Below are positions 47,408 to 56,743 of a DNA stretch of 64,000 nt, piece after piece. Every line of letters begins with the position of its first letter. The stretch's first letter is position 1. This stretch comes from Maribellus comscasis (GTDB lineage Bacteria; Bacteroidota; Bacteroidia; Bacteroidales; Prolixibacteraceae): contig NZ_CP046401.1 in assembly GCF_009762775.1 (NCBI RefSeq), positions 6,398,001 to 6,462,000 of the forward strand. The letters are read 5' to 3'. The position numbers and the translations under genes were made by a program. The notes under the pieces were generated by a model. That model was given only the letters and a program-made list of their open reading frames with translations, was not told where the DNA came from and searched no databases.

Positions 47408-48676
47408 ATGAGGGCTCAAAATGCGACTTCAGTTTTAAAATTCTTTAGCTTTGTTTTTGTTATTATTTTTTCGGGATGTCAGTCAAATTCAATAAAAAAT
47501 AATACTGAACAGTCTGAGGGTAAGCTTTCAGAAAAAGTGCCCGCGCAATCCATAGAAATCGATCCCCGTAAATTTGAAAACAAGGAATTAAGCTTAGCTG
47601 ATTTTGCTGGCGATATAAAATATATACCGCTATCCAATAAATTGCAAATCGGGTCTGTTCAGGTTTTACGGCTTACTGCCAATGCTGTTTATATAATTTA
47701 TAATAGTAGCGGTGGTGGCGAAGGCAACGGGCATCCTCAATTGTTCAGGTTCGATAAAAATGGCAAAAATCCGGTTGAGATTGGAAGCGTAGGCAGAGGT
47801 CCCCGGGAATATTTGTCCGGTAATTATTTCGCGGTTGACGAACCGGGTAACCGAATTTATATAAGTGGTAAAATAAATACAGTTCTTGTTTTCGATACAT
47901 TGGGTAATTATGTTCGTCAATTCAAATTTCAGAATACGGATCAAAGATTTGCCCAACTGGAATATTTGGATAAAAATAAATTATTTGTGCCCGCTCAAAA
48001 ACGTGGCGCAGGTGGCCCGTATTTATGGTCGATTATCGATACTTTTGGGAATACCGTTTCGAGTAAACCAAACACAACCCCTCCATTCGAAACACGCTTG
48101 GGACCGCGTTCGGGGACTTTTATTTTTCAGGATAAAATTTCGTATTGGGTAGATTACAACGATACCATTTTCCAAATAGCCCCCGATTTTAGTTATCGTG
48201 CTTCCTATATTATCACTCCGGGAGAACACAAGGTAATACATCAGGATTTGCCCTTTTCTCCCGATTTACCCGAGAAACTTTTGGAGTTCTATTCTCCTCA
48301 TGTTTTTTGGGAAACCAATAAATATTTAATAAGCCGCTACAATTTCAAAGGAAAATTTGCCTATGTTTTTATCGATAAAAACACACATAACACCTCTGTT
48401 AGCTCCTTCGAATGGGAAAGAGGAAAGAGAGGAGGGATCCCCAATAATTTTGACGGCGGAATGGATTTTAGTCCTGAAACCTGTTTTACTGATAACGGCA
48501 AAGAATACCTGGCAGGATATATTCAGCCTTACGAACTTAAAATTTATGTCGCTTCCGATGAATTTAAAATGACCACCCCAAAATTTCCGGAAAAGAAAAA
48601 AGAACTGGAAAGACTAGCCAATACTTTGGATGAAAATGATAATCCAATTTTGATGCTTGTAAAATTGAAAAAGTGA
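47408..48676 (+). CDS. 6-bladed beta-propeller lipoprotein, array copy 2
   Basis: This 422-residue protein has a lipobox (IIFSGC, C24). Its propeller has DIKYIPLSNK, GSVGRGPREY (126-135) and YNDTIFQIAP. The tail is PKFPEKKKELERLANTLDE followed by the closing strand NDNPILMLVKLKK. This tail is almost the same as that of copies 4 and 6 although the propeller bodies differ. The insert SGGGEGNGHP (about 101-110) is a glycine-rich loop absent from most copies. Gap to the previous gene is 44 bases. Function is unknown. Confidence 0.88.
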   Translation: MRAQNATSVLKFFSFVFVIIFSGCQSNSIKNNTEQSEGKLSEKVPAQSIEIDPRKFENKELSLADFAGDIKYIPLSNKLQIGSVQVLRLTANAVYIIYNSSGGGEGNGHPQLFRFDKNGKNPVEIGSVGRGPREYLSGNYFAVDEPGNRIYISGKINTVLVFDTLGNYVRQFKFQNTDQRFAQLEYLDKNKLFVPAQKRGAGGPYLWSIIDTFGNTVSSKPNTTPPFETRLGPRSGTFIFQDKISYWVDYNDTIFQIAPDFSYRASYIITPGEHKVIHQDLPFSPDLPEKLLEFYSPHVFWETNKYLISRYNFKGKFAYVFIDKNTHNTSVSSFEWERGKRGGIPNNFDGGMDFSPETCFTDNGKEYLAGYIQPYELKIYVASDEFKMTTPKFPEKKKELERLANTLDENDNPILMLVKLKK

Positions 48677-48743
48677 ATTATTGAAATTTTGTAAAATGAA
48701 AAAATTAGTAAAGATTAAATGGATTAAAATCTTAAGAAATGAA

Positions 48744-49913
48744 ATGATCCCGTTGAAAGTATTTATGAAATTGCTAAAATTGAGTTTGATATTTGTAATA
48801 ATTCTCGGACAATCATGTGATAGCAAGAAAAATACTTTCAAAAAAGACCCAAATGCCTATTATTCAGGAATAGAAAAAGCAGGAGCATTTGATGTGGTGG
48901 TCTGCGATATAAGCAAAATAACTAAAAAAGTTAAACTCCCAATTAGTAAGTTGATCGACAATTGCGAACTGGTATATCTTAAAACGCCGGATATTTTACC
49001 TGAATTACGTCGCTACGATGTTTCTGAAAATTTTATATGTGTTGCAGGCGAAGGAGAACCTGTAAAATTATTCAAACGAAACGGTACCTTTATTACGGAT
49101 ATTGGCAAAATTGGCCGCGGCCCGGGAGAGTATGGCTTTACCCCAAACCAAATAATTATTGAAGAAGAAAGTAATAGTATTTTTCTAATTCCCGCATTCG
49201 GAGTAGATAAAATACATCACTTTGATTTGGAAGGAAATTTTGTTGAAAGTATTACTTTATTATATAAATCACCAAAAGCTCAGGTCCAAATTAAAAGTGA
49301 TACCATAACTGTCATTTCGATGGTTTTTGATGACCAAACACCAATCGCTTATCAGCAATCTTTCGATGGTAAAATAATACAACGCCTTCCGATTATTAAA
49401 AATTTAATTTCTAAACCTAATTTTGATAATGAAATAATCTCAACGTTTAATACCAATAGTTTAGATTTTCAAATTGCATCTGAAGATACGCTGTTCCATT
49501 ATAATGTTACCAACAATATTTTGGAACCTCAGTTGGTTTTTATGCCGATTCAAAATAGTATTAAACCGATTATATATGAGTTCCCGAATTATTACTATGC
49601 AAGTGGTCGTTATAAAAAAGGGGGTAATAAATACGAGCGCTGGGATGTAATCATTAATCGGGAAAATTTAGAAACTGTCTTTTGTGATGAAATAGTTAAT
49701 GACTTTTATGGCGGAATAACAAATAGATTATTTGGGTGTCGTAATGGACGATATATTGCATCAAAACCGGCAATTAAACTGATAAATGAAATTACTCAGA
49801 TTTTGAAAGAAAATGAGATAGATAATCAAATGAAACAAAAGTTAAAGGAAATATTAGACCACACACAAGAAAATGACAATGATGTTTTATTTATTGGGAA
49901 ACTAAAAAAGTGA
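48744..49913 (+). CDS. 6-bladed beta-propeller lipoprotein, array copy 3
   Basis: The frame is open from 48681, but a signal peptide is best placed from an internal ATG at 48744 (or 48765), giving about 389 residues with lipobox LGQSC (C25). Features are ISKLIDNCELVYLKTP (blade 1), GKIGRGPGEY (121-130) and SEDTLFHYNV. The closing strand ENDNDVLFIGKLKK has D in place of the usual P. It is among the more diverged copies. A REP-like inverted repeat and 310 bases without genes follow before copy 4. Function is unknown. Confidence 0.86.
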   Translation: MIPLKVFMKLLKLSLIFVIILGQSCDSKKNTFKKDPNAYYSGIEKAGAFDVVVCDISKITKKVKLPISKLIDNCELVYLKTPDILPELRRYDVSENFICVAGEGEPVKLFKRNGTFITDIGKIGRGPGEYGFTPNQIIIEEESNSIFLIPAFGVDKIHHFDLEGNFVESITLLYKSPKAQVQIKSDTITVISMVFDDQTPIAYQQSFDGKIIQRLPIIKNLISKPNFDNEIISTFNTNSLDFQIASEDTLFHYNVTNNILEPQLVFMPIQNSIKPIIYEFPNYYYASGRYKKGGNKYERWDVIINRENLETVFCDEIVNDFYGGITNRLFGCRNGRYIASKPAIKLINEITQILKENEIDNQMKQKLKEILDHTQENDNDVLFIGKLKK

Positions 49914-50224
49914 ATATTCGTATTGTGTCATATCTCTTTTGTTCGTCATGCTGAACTTGTTTCAGCATCTAATCCTTTTTGATAATCAATGTATTATCAA
50001 TGAGTCCCTGAAACAAGCTCAGGGTGACGTTCTATTTATGATGCATTACGGACATTCAACTAAAAAAACAGTAACAAATTAAAATGAGTCGTTTCGTAAA
50101 TGAATTTATTTGTTGGATAAATTGAGTTTTTAGACGGTCAAAATTGTATTTGTTATTTGAAACACCTTTAAACATTAAATCTGACAATACATATCATAAA
50201 TAATTAACTTAACTAAATAACAAA
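49914..50224. other. Intergenic gap with a large inverted repeat
   Basis: The 311 bases between array copies 3 and 4 contain the REP-like inverted repeat listed separately. The remainder is AT-rich and presumably carries a promoter for copy 4. No small peptide gene was seen. Confidence 0.5.
49944..50029. repeat. Imperfect inverted repeat (REP/MITE-like)
   Basis: The left arm (from 49944, CGTCATGCTGAACTTGTTTC) matches the complement of the right arm (to 50029, ending CAGGGTGACG) at most positions over ~30 bases. A nested 8-bp stem, TTGATAAT/ATTATCAA, lies at 49979-50000. This type of sequence is often dispersed in Bacteroidota genomes; the copy number here is not known from one window. Confidence 0.7.
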
Positions 50225-51442
50225 ATGAAAAAACTATCCATTTTACTCACACTGATTATTGTTTTATTTTCCTGCAAACAAAAAAAGGAAATAGATAATA
50301 TTATTGATCTCACCTCAATTACTGAACCCACTGAAACAAATTTATCGGAACTGGGATCAGAAATAAGGTACATCCCGCTCGAAACAAATGCGGATTGCCT
50401 AATACCTCAAATTTACAAGTTGATTTATGAAGGGGGAGCATATTTTTTAGGATCAACAAACGCAAACACAAACAACGAAAAGCCTAAAAAGGACGCTCCA
50501 CCGCCACCACCAACTATGCCAACAAGGTCTCTATACCGGTTCTCAAAAGATGGAGAATTTATTTGCCAAATAAGTCATAAAGGAGGAGCTCCTTCGGAAT
50601 ACATAGACATTTTTGATTTTTTGTACAATAAAAGCAACAATACAATAAATATTTTTATCCTTAACGACATCAAAGAATTTTCGTTAGAAGGGAGCTGGAA
50701 GAAAAATATAACTATTGAAAACAAAAAGGTGTCTTCGATAGGTTATTCCAACAATCAGATTCTTGGGTTCGTCGAAAATCCAGAAGGTCAAAACGAGTAT
50801 AGCTTTCTTCTGTTCGATGCAAACGGCCAGATTACAAATAAGTATGAAAATAAGTATAGATTTGTTTCAACACAAGGTACTTATTTCCACCCTGAATGTA
50901 TATTTTATCAATATAACGGAATTATACATTGTAAGGAACTTCATTCTGATACTATTTTTTCTTTTGATAACGGCACCTTTATACCCAAATACATTCTAAA
51001 ACAGGGTGAGGCGAAATTTATACCTGATTTGAGGGAAGATCCACAATATCTTTATAAGAACTTGGGTAAATTCATTATTCAAAAAAATTGCTTTGAATCA
51101 AAAAACTATCTTTTTTATCAGTACAGATGGAAAAAAAAGGACAACTTTTTCATTCAAAACAAATCAAACGGAAATCAATATTTAATCGATAACGGAACAG
51201 GCCTGGTTAATGATCTGGATAATGGCCCAAACTTTAAAATACAAAATACCATAACTGTCGATGGCACTGAGTATCTTGTTTCCTGGATAAACACCTTTGA
51301 ACTCAAAGCTCACGTTGCGTCCAACGAATTCAAAAACTCTGTCCCAAAATTCCCCGAAAAGAAAAAGAAACTGGAACAACTCGCCAACAGTTTGGATGAA
51401 AATGATAACCCGGTGTTGATGTTGGTGAAACTAAAAAATTGA
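50225..51442 (+). CDS. 6-bladed beta-propeller lipoprotein, array copy 4
   Basis: This 405-residue protein has a lipobox (LFSC, C17). Motifs are LGSEIRYIPLET (blade 1), a proline run APPPPPTMP (91-99) in a surface loop, and SHKGGAPSEY (117-126), a variant of the Gly-rich motif. HSDTIFSF and VNDLDNGPNF follow. The tail is PKFPEKKKKLEQLANSLDE and the closing strand NDNPVLMLVKLKN. The tail is nearly identical to those of copies 2 and 6. The next gene starts 7 bases later, so copies 4 and 5 are co-translated or at least co-transcribed. Function is unknown. Confidence 0.88.
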   Translation: MKKLSILLTLIIVLFSCKQKKEIDNIIDLTSITEPTETNLSELGSEIRYIPLETNADCLIPQIYKLIYEGGAYFLGSTNANTNNEKPKKDAPPPPPTMPTRSLYRFSKDGEFICQISHKGGAPSEYIDIFDFLYNKSNNTINIFILNDIKEFSLEGSWKKNITIENKKVSSIGYSNNQILGFVENPEGQNEYSFLLFDANGQITNKYENKYRFVSTQGTYFHPECIFYQYNGIIHCKELHSDTIFSFDNGTFIPKYILKQGEAKFIPDLREDPQYLYKNLGKFIIQKNCFESKNYLFYQYRWKKKDNFFIQNKSNGNQYLIDNGTGLVNDLDNGPNFKIQNTITVDGTEYLVSWINTFELKAHVASNEFKNSVPKFPEKKKKLEQLANSLDENDNPVLMLVKLKN

Positions 51443-51449
51443 TTTTAAT

Positions 51450-52607
51450 ATGAAACTGACTATTGCCTTATTGTTTTTACTGTCACTACTCATTTCCTGT
51501 AAAAACAACGAACAGAAAACCGAAGCGGTTGATTTGTATACGGTTGATTTGAGGGATGATCCAAACATTAAGTCTCCGCTGAAGCTAAGCAGTATTGTTT
51601 CGGATCTAACTTATGTAAGGTTAGAAAGTAATTCCAAAACAATTATTGCACCGGGAAACCGAATATTCGTACTGGATTCCTTTGTCATTAACACTGGTTT
51701 TGGAAAAATCTCAGTATTTGACCGAAATACCGGAAAGTTCATCAGGGAGATAGGTAAGATCGGCAGGGGTCCTAACGAATATCAGTCTGCCAGGCATAAT
51801 GTTCACAAGGATTCTTCAAGAGGTATAGTTATCAATACCTCAGGGGGAAGATATTCATTGCTGGAGTTTAACATAAATGGACAAGTAGTCGGGCGTGTTG
51901 AAACTGACCCCAGGACTACTTATGTGACTTGTTTAAACGGAAAAAACTATGCTGCCTTTTTTGCCAATAACAGTGGCGATTCTCCTTTACGCATACGTAT
52001 TTATGATCAGGAAAAAAGCGTAATCGCATCCGAATTTCCAAATTATCAAAAAGCGATAAAAACAAGCAGCCATCGCAGGTTAGGTTACGAAGGCTGGTTT
52101 TATTATTTCAATAATAACCTGTTTTTCAAAGAATATCTTAATGATACAATTTTCCAGATAAGCGAAAATACACTTAGCCCAAGGTTTGTTTTTAACTCCG
52201 GAGAATTTAGCCCTTCTTATGAACAGCGGGAAATTTTTAAAACCTGGGAATATCATCAGCTATACTATATTATGGAGGCCGAAAATCAATTGTTTTTTGA
52301 ACTCTCTTTTAAGAAACGAAAATATTACGGATATCTGGACAAGACAACCAGGCAAAGCTATCTTTCCAATATATCCGGACAAGTGGTCTCAGGATTTCAA
52401 AACGATGTAGATAATTTTCTTATGTTTTGTCCCAAGTCATTAAACGACAATAATGAGCTTGTTGGTTTTACTGAAGCCAGAGAAGTGTTAAAGTGGTTCA
52501 AAGAGAACCCAGAAGCCGCTTCAAAATTACCTTTGGAACTGCAAAAACTCAGTGATATGGAAGACTATGATAACCCTGTTGTAGTGATTGCAAAACTGAA
52601 AGAATAA
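51450..52607 (+). CDS. 6-bladed beta-propeller lipoprotein, array copy 5
   Basis: This 385-residue protein has a lipobox (LLISC, C17). It has IVSDLTYVRLES (blade 1), GKIGRGPNEY (102-111), YLNDTIFQIS and FQNDVDNFLMFCP. The tail REVLKWFKENPEAASKLP precedes the closing strand DYDNPVVVIAKLKE. This tail type matches copy 11, not its neighbours, so neighbouring copies do not form a simple ladder of recent duplicates. Start is 7 bases after copy 4. Function is unknown. Confidence 0.88.
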   Translation: MKLTIALLFLLSLLISCKNNEQKTEAVDLYTVDLRDDPNIKSPLKLSSIVSDLTYVRLESNSKTIIAPGNRIFVLDSFVINTGFGKISVFDRNTGKFIREIGKIGRGPNEYQSARHNVHKDSSRGIVINTSGGRYSLLEFNINGQVVGRVETDPRTTYVTCLNGKNYAAFFANNSGDSPLRIRIYDQEKSVIASEFPNYQKAIKTSSHRRLGYEGWFYYFNNNLFFKEYLNDTIFQISENTLSPRFVFNSGEFSPSYEQREIFKTWEYHQLYYIMEAENQLFFELSFKKRKYYGYLDKTTRQSYLSNISGQVVSGFQNDVDNFLMFCPKSLNDNNELVGFTEAREVLKWFKENPEAASKLPLELQKLSDMEDYDNPVVVIAKLKE

Positions 52608-52644
52608 GTTTTTAATTAGTAGTCGCAGTTGGCAGCGAAAAGAC

Positions 52645-52699
52645 CTTTCAGCGTTTTTAAAACCTGAAAGCATTTTAATGAGTAACGATAAATATCGTT
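52645..52699 (+). repeat. Two-hairpin intergenic element, copy A
   Basis: CTTTCAG (52645-52651) pairs with CTGAAAG (52664-52670), with GTTTT/AAAAC inside. It is followed by AACGATA/TATCGTT (52684-52699, loop AA). A second copy with changed but still pairing bases is at 53935-53977, which suggests the structure is kept. It lies between array copies 5 and 6. Confidence 0.55.
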
Positions 52700-52753
52700 T
52701 GGTTGTTGAAATTACCCGGTTCAAATGAAATTAATAATTAAAATATTTAACCT

Positions 52754-53908
52754 ATGAAAATCAGCTTATACACTTGTACATTTTCTCTTTTGTTTTTAAT
52801 CAGTGCATGTAACAAATCAAAGGAAATACCGGTTATCACACCTGAGAGTATGGTTACCAGAGAATTAGCACTTACTGAACTAGCCGACGAAGTGAGTTAT
52901 ATAAAACTTGATAATTCGGTTTTACTATCGGATATTAAAGATGTAAAAAGAGTAGAAGAAGGTTATCTTATCCGGAATAATGATGGGCTTTTTCTGTTTG
53001 GAACCAATGGAAAATTCAGGAATCAGATAGGGAAAAAAGGTAAAGGGCCCGGAGAATATGTCTATGTTGACGATTTTACGGTAAACCCTGCAACAGGCGA
53101 AATATTTCTTGTAAACCTTAAAAAAGTTTTTGTGTATAACTTCGCAGGCGAACTGCTAAGTTCGTTTGAAACCCCGGATAGCTTGAATTTTAAAAATATT
53201 GTATTTTTTGAAAACCGGCTCTTTTTCCCTAAAGGTTTTGGATTTTCAGGTTTAAAAAACGAATGGTATGCAACCGATTTAAAAGGCCATGTAACAAACC
53301 AAAAACAAAATTTTGTTGAGGTGGGCGAACTTAGAGTTGACTACCTTATTCATCCGATTTTTAATGATGGGAAATCCCTATTCTACTGGAATCAACTTAA
53401 TGACACCATTTTTTGTATCGATGAAAAGTGCAAACCGGCCTATCTTTTTGCTAAAGACAAATTTAGGGTAACCGAAAACGATTTGGCATCTGGAGAAAAT
53501 TACAGGAATAAATCATCCTGGCAAATGCTGTCAGTACAGGGAACAAAAAAATACCTTTTTTTCGATTACATTTTAATAAAAGACAGATTAAGAGTTTATA
53601 CGATGTTTGACAAAAACAAAAACATTATGTATAAAATTGCCAGTTCGATGTTAGGTGCAGAAACAATTAATTTAAATGATTTTGATAACGGCCCGGCATT
53701 CGTTCCCGTTTCAACGTATCATTCAGATTCAGAGGAATTTTTGTTGGGATGGATAAATTCTTTTCAATTAAAAATGTTGGTAGAATCCACAGAGTTCAAA
53801 AACTCCACTCCTAAATTTCCAGAAAAGAAAAAAGAACTCGAACAGCTGGCAAATAGTTTAAATGAAAATGACAACCCGGTGTTGATGCTGGTGAAATTAA
53901 AAGAATAA
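52754..53908 (+). CDS. 6-bladed beta-propeller lipoprotein, array copy 6
   Basis: This 384-residue protein has a lipobox (FLISAC, C19). It has LADEVSYIKLDN (blade 1), GKKGKGPGEY (93-102), LNDTIFCID and LNDFDNGPAFVP. The tail is PKFPEKKKELEQLANSLNE and the closing strand NDNPVLMLVKLKE. The tail matches copies 2 and 4. Two-hairpin elements flank the gene on both sides (52645 and 53935), as if gene and element were duplicated or moved together. Function is unknown. Confidence 0.88.
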   Translation: MKISLYTCTFSLLFLISACNKSKEIPVITPESMVTRELALTELADEVSYIKLDNSVLLSDIKDVKRVEEGYLIRNNDGLFLFGTNGKFRNQIGKKGKGPGEYVYVDDFTVNPATGEIFLVNLKKVFVYNFAGELLSSFETPDSLNFKNIVFFENRLFFPKGFGFSGLKNEWYATDLKGHVTNQKQNFVEVGELRVDYLIHPIFNDGKSLFYWNQLNDTIFCIDEKCKPAYLFAKDKFRVTENDLASGENYRNKSSWQMLSVQGTKKYLFFDYILIKDRLRVYTMFDKNKNIMYKIASSMLGAETINLNDFDNGPAFVPVSTYHSDSEEFLLGWINSFQLKMLVESTEFKNSTPKFPEKKKELEQLANSLNENDNPVLMLVKLKE

Positions 53909-54260
53909 GTTTTCAGTAAGCAGAGAAGATACCTTTCAGCGCTTTTAGCGTCTGAATGAGGAACAATTAAAATTGTTTGGCAGCAGGAAAATATTCAAGT
54001 TAAGTAAGTTTTTGAGCTTTTGTGTTTTGTCGCAAAAAAGAAAGTGCAACCAAAGCCCTAAAACACGGGGTGCTACAAAAACGCCGGAACAACAGGCCAA
54101 TACTATTCCTCGCACAAAAGTTCGTTTTATGGCAGAATTTTTGTGAGGTTTTGGCTAATTTTTCCAATGATTACTTCTTGACAAAAGATAACGACTGTAA
54201 TCGTTGGTTTCTGAAAATCACTAGAATCTAAACTGCTGACAATAGTAAAAACTACTGAAA
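53909..54260. other. Intergenic gap before array copy 7
   Basis: Contains two-hairpin element copy B (53935-53977). The rest includes a 69-codon plus-strand frame (54022-54231) that lacks family features and is likely not a gene. No peptide or RNA gene was recognised. Confidence 0.4.
53935..53977 (+). repeat. Two-hairpin intergenic element, copy B
   Basis: TTCAG-CGCT-TTT-AGCG-T-CTGAA (53935-53956) forms the first stem. AACAATT/AATTGTT (53962-53977, loop AA) forms the second. Compared with copy A at 52645-52699, stem bases changed on both sides so that pairing is retained, and the flanks (ATGAG before, TTGG after) are shared. Confidence 0.55.
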
Positions 54261-55385
54261 ATGAACCAAAAACAAATTCTTGTGCTCGCCCTTTTTTCTT
54301 TATCTTTTGTTTCCTGTTCTGAAAAAAGTAAAACCGGAAATTCCAAATCGTTTACAATACTTCCCGTTGAAAAAGCCATCGCGCAAAGTAAGGCTGCAGA
54401 GGTGAACTCAATGTTTGAAAATGTAGTGTTTATACCTCTTGAAACAAGTGAAAAAGCATTGATGGGAGAGGTGCTTAAAATTGTAGCCCACAACGGGTTT
54501 TACTATTTGTATGATGATGCGGGGAATTTGTTGCGATTCGATTCTCAGGGCAGTTTTGTTAACCGTATTGGAGCCATAGGGAAAGGTCCGGAGGAATACG
54601 GTATCATCGCGGATTTTGCAATCGACAAAAAAAACGACTTTGTAATTGTAAATTCGCTGGGGAAATTGGTTTATTATACCACCGACGGACAATTTGTAAA
54701 AACATTAAAATCAGAAACCAATGAGCAGGTTATGGATGTAGATGACACAGGCCGGATTTTTTACATTTTGCCGGATAACGCACAACCGGCCAGTGTAACA
54801 TCTGCCGAAGCAGTTAAAGTTGTTGCCCCCGACGGGACTTCGCTTAAAACGTTTACTACAACAAAAATAAGGCACAGCGGATTATCATTTTTTAACAGTA
54901 TTTCGCAAAAAGAGGGAACAATGTATTACAAAGAAGAAATGGGAGATGTTATTTACTCCATAAACGCTAAGCTGGAAAAAGACAGTGTTTATGGTTTCGA
55001 TTTAGGTAAATACGCTTTTCAGGAAGAAGATTTTGATATGTCGGCAATGGAAAAATGGAAAAATCTCTACCGGCTGGACAAAATTCTGATAGGTAAAAAG
55101 TATACCTGTTTTAATCTTCAAAACGGATTGATAGGGAAAGAAATTTGTCCCCTTTTTTGGGACGGGAAAGAACTTGTATTTCCGTACGCAGAAAAAGACC
55201 CGTCGAAAAAGGGACTTTTTATAAATGAGATAAGAATTACTCCCATGGCTGAAAGCAATGACGAATTAGTCTGTCTGGCTGCCCTTGTTGATATATTGAA
55301 AAACAAAAAAAGCGTCGGGATAAAATATAAAAATCTTAAAAATGTCAACGAAGCTTCTAATCCGGTGCTTTGTTTTCTAAAATAA
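54261..55385 (+). CDS. 6-bladed beta-propeller lipoprotein, array copy 7
   Basis: This 374-residue protein has a lipobox (SFVSC, C19). It has FENVVFIPLETSEK (blade 1), GAIGKGPEEY (104-113) and MGDVIYSINA. The closing strand is short and ends NEASNPVLCFLK, lacking the final KLKE. It is the copy with the most altered C-terminus. The preceding gap is the largest in the array. The gene probably begins a new transcription unit, since a two-hairpin element precedes it. Function is unknown. Confidence 0.87.
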   Translation: MNQKQILVLALFSLSFVSCSEKSKTGNSKSFTILPVEKAIAQSKAAEVNSMFENVVFIPLETSEKALMGEVLKIVAHNGFYYLYDDAGNLLRFDSQGSFVNRIGAIGKGPEEYGIIADFAIDKKNDFVIVNSLGKLVYYTTDGQFVKTLKSETNEQVMDVDDTGRIFYILPDNAQPASVTSAEAVKVVAPDGTSLKTFTTTKIRHSGLSFFNSISQKEGTMYYKEEMGDVIYSINAKLEKDSVYGFDLGKYAFQEEDFDMSAMEKWKNLYRLDKILIGKKYTCFNLQNGLIGKEICPLFWDGKELVFPYAEKDPSKKGLFINEIRITPMAESNDELVCLAALVDILKNKKSVGIKYKNLKNVNEASNPVLCFLK

Positions 55386-55481
55386 TCTCTGGTTTATCGC
55401 AGACAGAAATTTTTTAACAACTGATGGAGAAAGAGAAACTAATGTAGTTCTGAGTAGTTTACGATTTAATAACTGAAGAAA

Positions 55482-55517
55482 TAGTTGCATAACTGAAAAA
55501 TCAGTTGTAAGTTTATC
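55482..55517 (+). repeat. 36-base direct repeat, copy 1
   Basis: Identical over 36 bases to 59194-59229. It contains the stem AACTGA-AAAA-TCAGTT. It lies 34 bases upstream of the likely start of array copy 8; the second repeat lies 36 bases upstream of copy 11. The similar position suggests a shared 5' control element or a duplicated promoter/leader. Confidence 0.8.
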
Positions 55518-55551
55518 CTGTTAAATGGTTGCTAACCTGAATTCCTTTACC

Positions 55552-56739
55552 ATGAAAAAAATAGCAAAGTTTACATTTCTGCCTGTATTTCTGGTCTTGT
55601 TTTTATTCCCGTTTCCGGCAGTTGCGCAAAAGGTTCCTGTGGCAAAAAAGTTACCCTCCGAAAAGATTATAAATATCGATTTGTATTCAGCTTACGAAAA
55701 GTCAAAAATTTATCCCTTAAGCGCTGTTGCCGAAAGTGTTGAGTACCTGCCTCTGGAAACGAACAACGAATGTTTGCTTGCCAACATAGTTGATGTAACT
55801 GTTACTTCAAAAGATATAATTGTTGGCGTTTATGAAGGTTTATGTTACCATTTTAACCGCCAGGGAAAATTTCTGAATGTTATCGGGAGCATTGGGAAAG
55901 GCCCTAAAGAGTTTACCAAATTAATTACCTGTGTGGTTGACACTGCAAATCGATGGGTTTATGCGGTTGACTGGTATAAACTAGTGAAATTCGATTTTGA
56001 AGGAAATTTTCTGGAAAAATACAATTTTGAAAAGACACTGGGAATGCAAAACGTAATGCTGCAACCCGGACAAATTTTAATGGGAAATACATCCTATCAG
56101 AATGCAAAACCGGGAGAGCGTTTTAGTTTAAATTTCTTTTCCGAAAAGAATAAAAAACATATTTCAAAAGTTGCCTGCGAGAAACAGGGTAAAATCCCGT
56201 TTTGTGTTTGTAATCCTTCTATGTATAATTATGAAGGTGAAACTTATCTCAGCGATTTTTGGAGTGATACTATCTACCGTGTAAAAAATCCCAATCTTTT
56301 GGAAGCTTATGCAGTACTCGATAAAGGTAAATTTGAATACCGTAACTCGGAAGATAAATCGATTTTAGGAGGGAAAAACACAGGAGAAGAAAACGTTATT
56401 GAAATTAGTAGGATGGCTGAAAACAGTCGTTTTATTTTTATTGTTACAAGCAAGGGAACTTTCTTTTACGATAAAAGCAAAAAAGAAACTTATTGTTCGG
56501 AGTATTTTAAATTGGAAAATATGTGGGCAAATTTTAAAAACGACATTACATCGGTTCCTTTTCGTATCCTGCTTAATGCGCCCAATTCCATTCAAAATGG
56601 TACATTGATTTCGCATAACGATGCTTACCAGTTTTTTGAAGAAGGTATTGATACAAATAACCCCAAAATTAAAAAGCTGCTTCACCGTCTTCAACCGGAT
56701 GATAACCCGGTGTTGGTATTGGTAAAATTAAAAGAATGA
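55552..56739 (+). CDS. 6-bladed beta-propeller protein, exported non-lipoprotein, array copy 8
   Basis: The frame is open from 55525, but the ATG at 55552 opens a normal Sec signal peptide (FLFPFPAVAQ), giving 395 residues. There is no lipobox cysteine, unlike most array members, so the product should be soluble in the periplasm or secreted. It has AESVEYLPLETNNECL (blade 1), GSIGKGPKEF (112-121) and WSDTIYRV, and the closing strand PDDNPVLVLVKLKE. Copies 8-10 share the PLET-x-x-x-CL segment and the lack of a lipobox. Copy 9 starts 4 bases after the stop. Confidence 0.87.
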   Translation: MKKIAKFTFLPVFLVLFLFPFPAVAQKVPVAKKLPSEKIINIDLYSAYEKSKIYPLSAVAESVEYLPLETNNECLLANIVDVTVTSKDIIVGVYEGLCYHFNRQGKFLNVIGSIGKGPKEFTKLITCVVDTANRWVYAVDWYKLVKFDFEGNFLEKYNFEKTLGMQNVMLQPGQILMGNTSYQNAKPGERFSLNFFSEKNKKHISKVACEKQGKIPFCVCNPSMYNYEGETYLSDFWSDTIYRVKNPNLLEAYAVLDKGKFEYRNSEDKSILGGKNTGEENVIEISRMAENSRFIFIVTSKGTFFYDKSKKETYCSEYFKLENMWANFKNDITSVPFRILLNAPNSIQNGTLISHNDAYQFFEEGIDTNNPKIKKLLHRLQPDDNPVLVLVKLKE

Positions 56740-56743
56740 TGTC

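Noticed and set aside
49914..50224. CRISPR-like repeat possibility
   Set aside because: Only an inverted repeat is present; no evenly spaced direct repeats or spacers.
54022..54231. 69-codon frame between array copies 6 and 7
   Set aside because: Cys/Lys-rich start without signal or family features, and it overlaps the area after the hairpin element; it is probably not expressed.
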